A stretch of 7,766 bases of DNA from positions 1 through 7,766 of the forward strand of contig CAKUNY010000090.1 of the NCBI GenBank assembly GCA_934668605.1, written 5' to 3'. Below are positions 5,850 through 7,766 of this stretch, piece by piece. Position numbers and translations under genes: made by a program. Below the pieces are notes generated by a model. It was not told the origin of the DNA. It made no database searches and saw only the letters and a list, made by a program, of their open reading frames with translations. Position 1 is the first letter of the stretch; every line of letters starts with the position of its first letter. Origin of the DNA: an uncultured Oscillospiraceae bacterium (GTDB taxonomy: Bacteria; Bacillota; Clostridia; Oscillospirales; Oscillospiraceae).

Positions 5850-6773
5850 TTGGACGTAAAAAAGGAAAATGATCTGTTAGAAGAAACCCTATCCATCGCC
5901 GGGGAGGACTACGAGAAGGCGTACCGGTTTTTGCTGGCCGCCTACGAAAAAACGCCCCAGAATTTTGGGCCGCAGACGCTCTATTTTCTGGCCTGTCTGG
6001 CGGGCGGCGCAAATCTGCCGGAGGCAGCGCTCGGCTGGCTGCGAAAGGCCATTACGGAAAATGGCTGGTGGTACCGCCCGGAGGTGCTGGTGGATGATGA
6101 TCTTGCGCAACTGGAAGACAACCCCGAATTTCTCGCGCTGAAAGCCTGTTCCGACGCCCTGTATCAAAAGGCCGCCGCAGCGGCAAAGCCCGTGTTCTCG
6201 TGGAGTGGGAAATCGGCCTGCCATCTGTTTCTCGCCGTCCACGGAAACACACAGAATGCGCAGACCGCACGGGCGGATTGGGAGCCGGTCTTCGCGGAAG
6301 ACAGCCGGTGGCAGCTGGAGACGATCCAGAGCGCCGAGCCGGACGGATACGGGACATACCGTTGGAGCTATGATGAACTCTCTTTCCTGCCGGTAGCCGG
6401 CGCATTAGAGCGCATGCAGGGCGAGGGCTACGAGAAAATCGTGTGCGGCGGCTTTTCTGCCGGCTGTGATATGCTGCTGCGCGCCATCGCGCTTACCCCG
6501 GCGCGCTGCGATTCTCTGGTTCTGCAAAGTCCGTGGATCCCATTCTTGCAGGAGCACGCGGACACTCTCACGCAGGCACTCCGGCAAAAGGAAATTGCGC
6601 TTCGGATTTTCTGCGGCGCGGACGACGAAGACTGTCTTCCCCTGGCGGAGCAATTATTTGCCGCCGCGAAAGAGGCTGGGCTTTCCGTGACGCTTACGGT
6701 GCAGGAAAACAGCCGCCACCAGTTCCCGGCTAAGCCGTATACGATGCAGGAGCTGCCGGAGGCGCTGGCATGA
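5850..6773 (+). CDS. TPR-like / alpha-beta hydrolase protein
   Basis: This is a 307-residue protein, probably cytosolic (no signal peptide). Residues 1-115 are helical and TPR-like: YEKAYRFLLAAYEKTP, then an Ala/Leu-rich pair of helices with a tetratricopeptide-style GGANLPEAALGWLRKAI, then a DDDLAQLEDNPEF segment common after such repeats. Residues about 123-305 look like an alpha/beta hydrolase: HGN (131-133) near the first strand as a possible oxyanion element, the nucleophile elbow GFSAG (201-205, Ser203), an acid among D258, D259 and D261 in GADDED, and His290 in NSRHQFP. Substrate is unknown; an esterase or peptidase acting on a small molecule is possible. The start is TTG, with GGAG at 5838-5841 8 bases upstream. 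The stop overlaps the rsgA start (ATGA), so the two are translationally coupled. The hydrolase fold is fairly sure, activity is not. Confidence 0.75.
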   Translation: MDVKKENDLLEETLSIAGEDYEKAYRFLLAAYEKTPQNFGPQTLYFLACLAGGANLPEAALGWLRKAITENGWWYRPEVLVDDDLAQLEDNPEFLALKACSDALYQKAAAAAKPVFSWSGKSACHLFLAVHGNTQNAQTARADWEPVFAEDSRWQLETIQSAEPDGYGTYRWSYDELSFLPVAGALERMQGEGYEKIVCGGFSAGCDMLLRAIALTPARCDSLVLQSPWIPFLQEHADTLTQALRQKEIALRIFCGADDEDCLPLAEQLFAAAKEAGLSVTLTVQENSRHQFPAKPYTMQELPEALA

Positions 6774-7726
6774 GCGAGGTGCGCGCGAGAGTGATCTCGC
6801 AGGAAAAGGGGCTGTATCGAATCAGCCGCGAGGCGGAGGTAAAGCAGGCAAGCGTCTCGGGAAAATACCGCTATGAAGCGCAGACTGTTTCCGACTTCCC
6901 TGCCGTGGGCGATTTTGTCCTTGCCGAATGGCCGGAGACGGACGACCCGGCGATCATCCGAAGCCTCTTCCCGCGCAAAAGCTGCTTTCTCCGGAAAGCC
7001 GCCGGTAGCGCGAAGCAGGAGCAGATCGTTGCTGCGAACGTTGACACGGTATTTCTGTGCATGTCTCTCAACCAGAACTACAACCTCCGCAGGCTCGAGC
7101 GCTATCTCGCCTGTGCATACGACAGCGGCGCCGAACCTGTGGTCGTTCTGACGAAGGCCGATCTGTGCCCGGACGTAGCGCAAAAAATCGCGGAGGTGCG
7201 CGCCGTGGCGCCCGGCGTGGAGGTTTTGACCGTCTCGTCTCTGGAAGGCGATTTTGACGCGGTGCTGCCGTATATCCTTCCCGGAAAGACGATCGCGTTT
7301 CTCGGCTCGTCCGGCGTCGGAAAGTCCACGCTGATGAACCGGCTCCTCGGAAGCGATGCCCTCGCAACAGGGGCAATTGGAACCGGCGACAAGGGGCGGC
7401 ACACCACCACGCACCGGGAGCTGATTGCTCTTCCAAACGGCGCGTTCCTGATCGACACCCCGGGCATGCGGGAGCTCGGTCTGTGGGACAGTGACGGCGG
7501 CATTGACGCTGCGTTCGCAGACCTGGAGGCACTCACCCACAGCTGTAAATTTTCAAACTGCACCCACACCGCAGAGCCCGGCTGCGCAATTTTAAAGGCG
7601 CTGGCAGACGGCACGCTGGACGCCGCCCGATGGGAGTCGTTCCGGAAGCTCAAAGCAGAAAATGCAAGTATGGCGTATGCGGTGCATGAAAAACCTCGTA
7701 GAGTTTCGCCCCGCAGGGCGAAATAA
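6770..7726 (+). CDS. rsgA: RsgA, small-subunit ribosome-assembly GTPase
   Basis: This 318-residue protein is a circularly permuted GTPase that binds the maturing 30S subunit and hydrolyses GTP to release late assembly factors. Residues 1-75 form the OB-fold (SGKYRYEA, VGDFVLAE). The G motifs come in the permuted order: G4 TKAD (128-131), G1 GSSGVGKST (179-187), G2 region with GDKGRHTTTHRE (206-217) and G3 DTPG (229-232). A C-terminal zinc site follows with Cys259, Cys264, His266 and Cys272 (C-x4-C-x-H-x5-C). All family landmarks are present and the length is normal. GGAGG (6758-6762) lies 7 bases before the ATG, inside the end of the upstream gene, whose stop it overlaps by 4 bases. The last codons (VSPRRAK) are written by a hairpin-forming sequence and the tail is not conserved in the family, as far as I can judge. 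Confidence 0.96.
   Translation: MSEVRARVISQEKGLYRISREAEVKQASVSGKYRYEAQTVSDFPAVGDFVLAEWPETDDPAIIRSLFPRKSCFLRKAAGSAKQEQIVAANVDTVFLCMSLNQNYNLRRLERYLACAYDSGAEPVVVLTKADLCPDVAQKIAEVRAVAPGVEVLTVSSLEGDFDAVLPYILPGKTIAFLGSSGVGKSTLMNRLLGSDALATGAIGTGDKGRHTTTHRELIALPNGAFLIDTPGMRELGLWDSDGGIDAAFADLEALTHSCKFSNCTHTAEPGCAILKALADGTLDAARWESFRKLKAENASMAYAVHEKPRRVSPRRAK
7704..7723 (+). repeat. Hairpin at the 3' end of rsgA
   Basis: TTTCGCCC (7704-7711) and GGGCGAAA (7716-7723) pair perfectly around a CGCA loop and abut the TAA stop (7724-7726). No T-run follows, so it is not a complete terminator. It may be a 3' mRNA-protecting stem or part of a dispersed palindromic repeat. Confidence 0.6.
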
Positions 7727-7744
7727 AGTGGAAATCCATGTTAT

Positions 7745-7764
7745 CCGGCGGCTTTGCCGACCGG
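7745..7764 (+). terminator. Possible terminator stem cut by the window edge
   Basis: CCGGCGGC-TTT-GCCGACCGG folds into an 8-bp stem with one bulged A and a 3-base loop, 18 bases after the rsgA stop. The window ends two bases later, so whether a T-run follows cannot be seen. It is a plausible operon terminator or the second stem of a repeat unit with 7704-7723. Confidence 0.4.
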
Positions 7765-7766
7765 AA

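Noticed and set aside
6428..7540. 370-codon minus-strand open frame
   Set aside because: It overlaps the hydrolase and rsgA genes; rsgA has every family motif on the plus strand. Long antisense frames are common in GC-rich genes.

Overview
The window reads as chromosomal DNA of a Gram-positive anaerobe of the class Clostridia, probably an Oscillospiraceae/Ruminococcaceae-like gut Firmicute. This is an inference from strong GGAGG ribosome-binding sites, near-consensus sigma-A-type promoters with 17-bp spacers, two TTG starts, moderately GC-rich genes and the protein families present. No rRNA, tRNA, CRISPR array or intact mobile element is visible.

Left part (1-1854, minus strand): the 5' 557 codons of a secreted, repeat-rich surface protein (signal peptide, Pro/Ala/Glu-rich linker, then predicted beta-helix repeats). 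The gene runs off the left edge. It has a TTG start chosen by a GGAGG, a consensus promoter at 1826-1854, and a perfect 12-bp inverted repeat at the predicted 5' end of its transcript. No stop interrupts this frame.

Middle-left (1855-2360): about 500 bp without a convincing gene. It is AT-rich at first and holds two clusters of short direct repeats (2035-2065 and 2096-2128), a strong plus-strand terminator (2191-2229) with no obvious gene to terminate, and two perfect 14-bp palindromes with the same 10-bp core exactly 40 bp apart, just upstream of a strong plus-strand promoter.

Centre (2376-4121): a 581-residue protein combining an N-terminal zinc ribbon, an AbiH-like core (the family of the lactococcal phage abortive-infection protein AbiH) and an unrecognised beta-rich C-terminal region. 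It stands alone with its own promoter and is the best candidate for an undescribed defence protein here.

Centre-right (4222-5742): a divergent pair, a MerR-family regulator (minus) and a YghZ-type aldo/keto reductase (plus). An 18-bp perfect palindrome lies in the 19-bp spacer of the reductase promoter and overlaps the -10 of the regulator promoter. The regulator has a cysteine at the position of the thiol sensor of Bacillus AdhR, so the pair looks like a reactive-aldehyde sensing and detoxification switch.

Right part (5850-7726): a two-gene operon from a consensus promoter (5761-5789), encoding a TPR-like/alpha-beta-hydrolase protein and RsgA, the ribosome-assembly GTPase. The stop of the first overlaps the start of the second (ATGA). 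Two hairpins close the window, one of them inside the last codons of rsgA.
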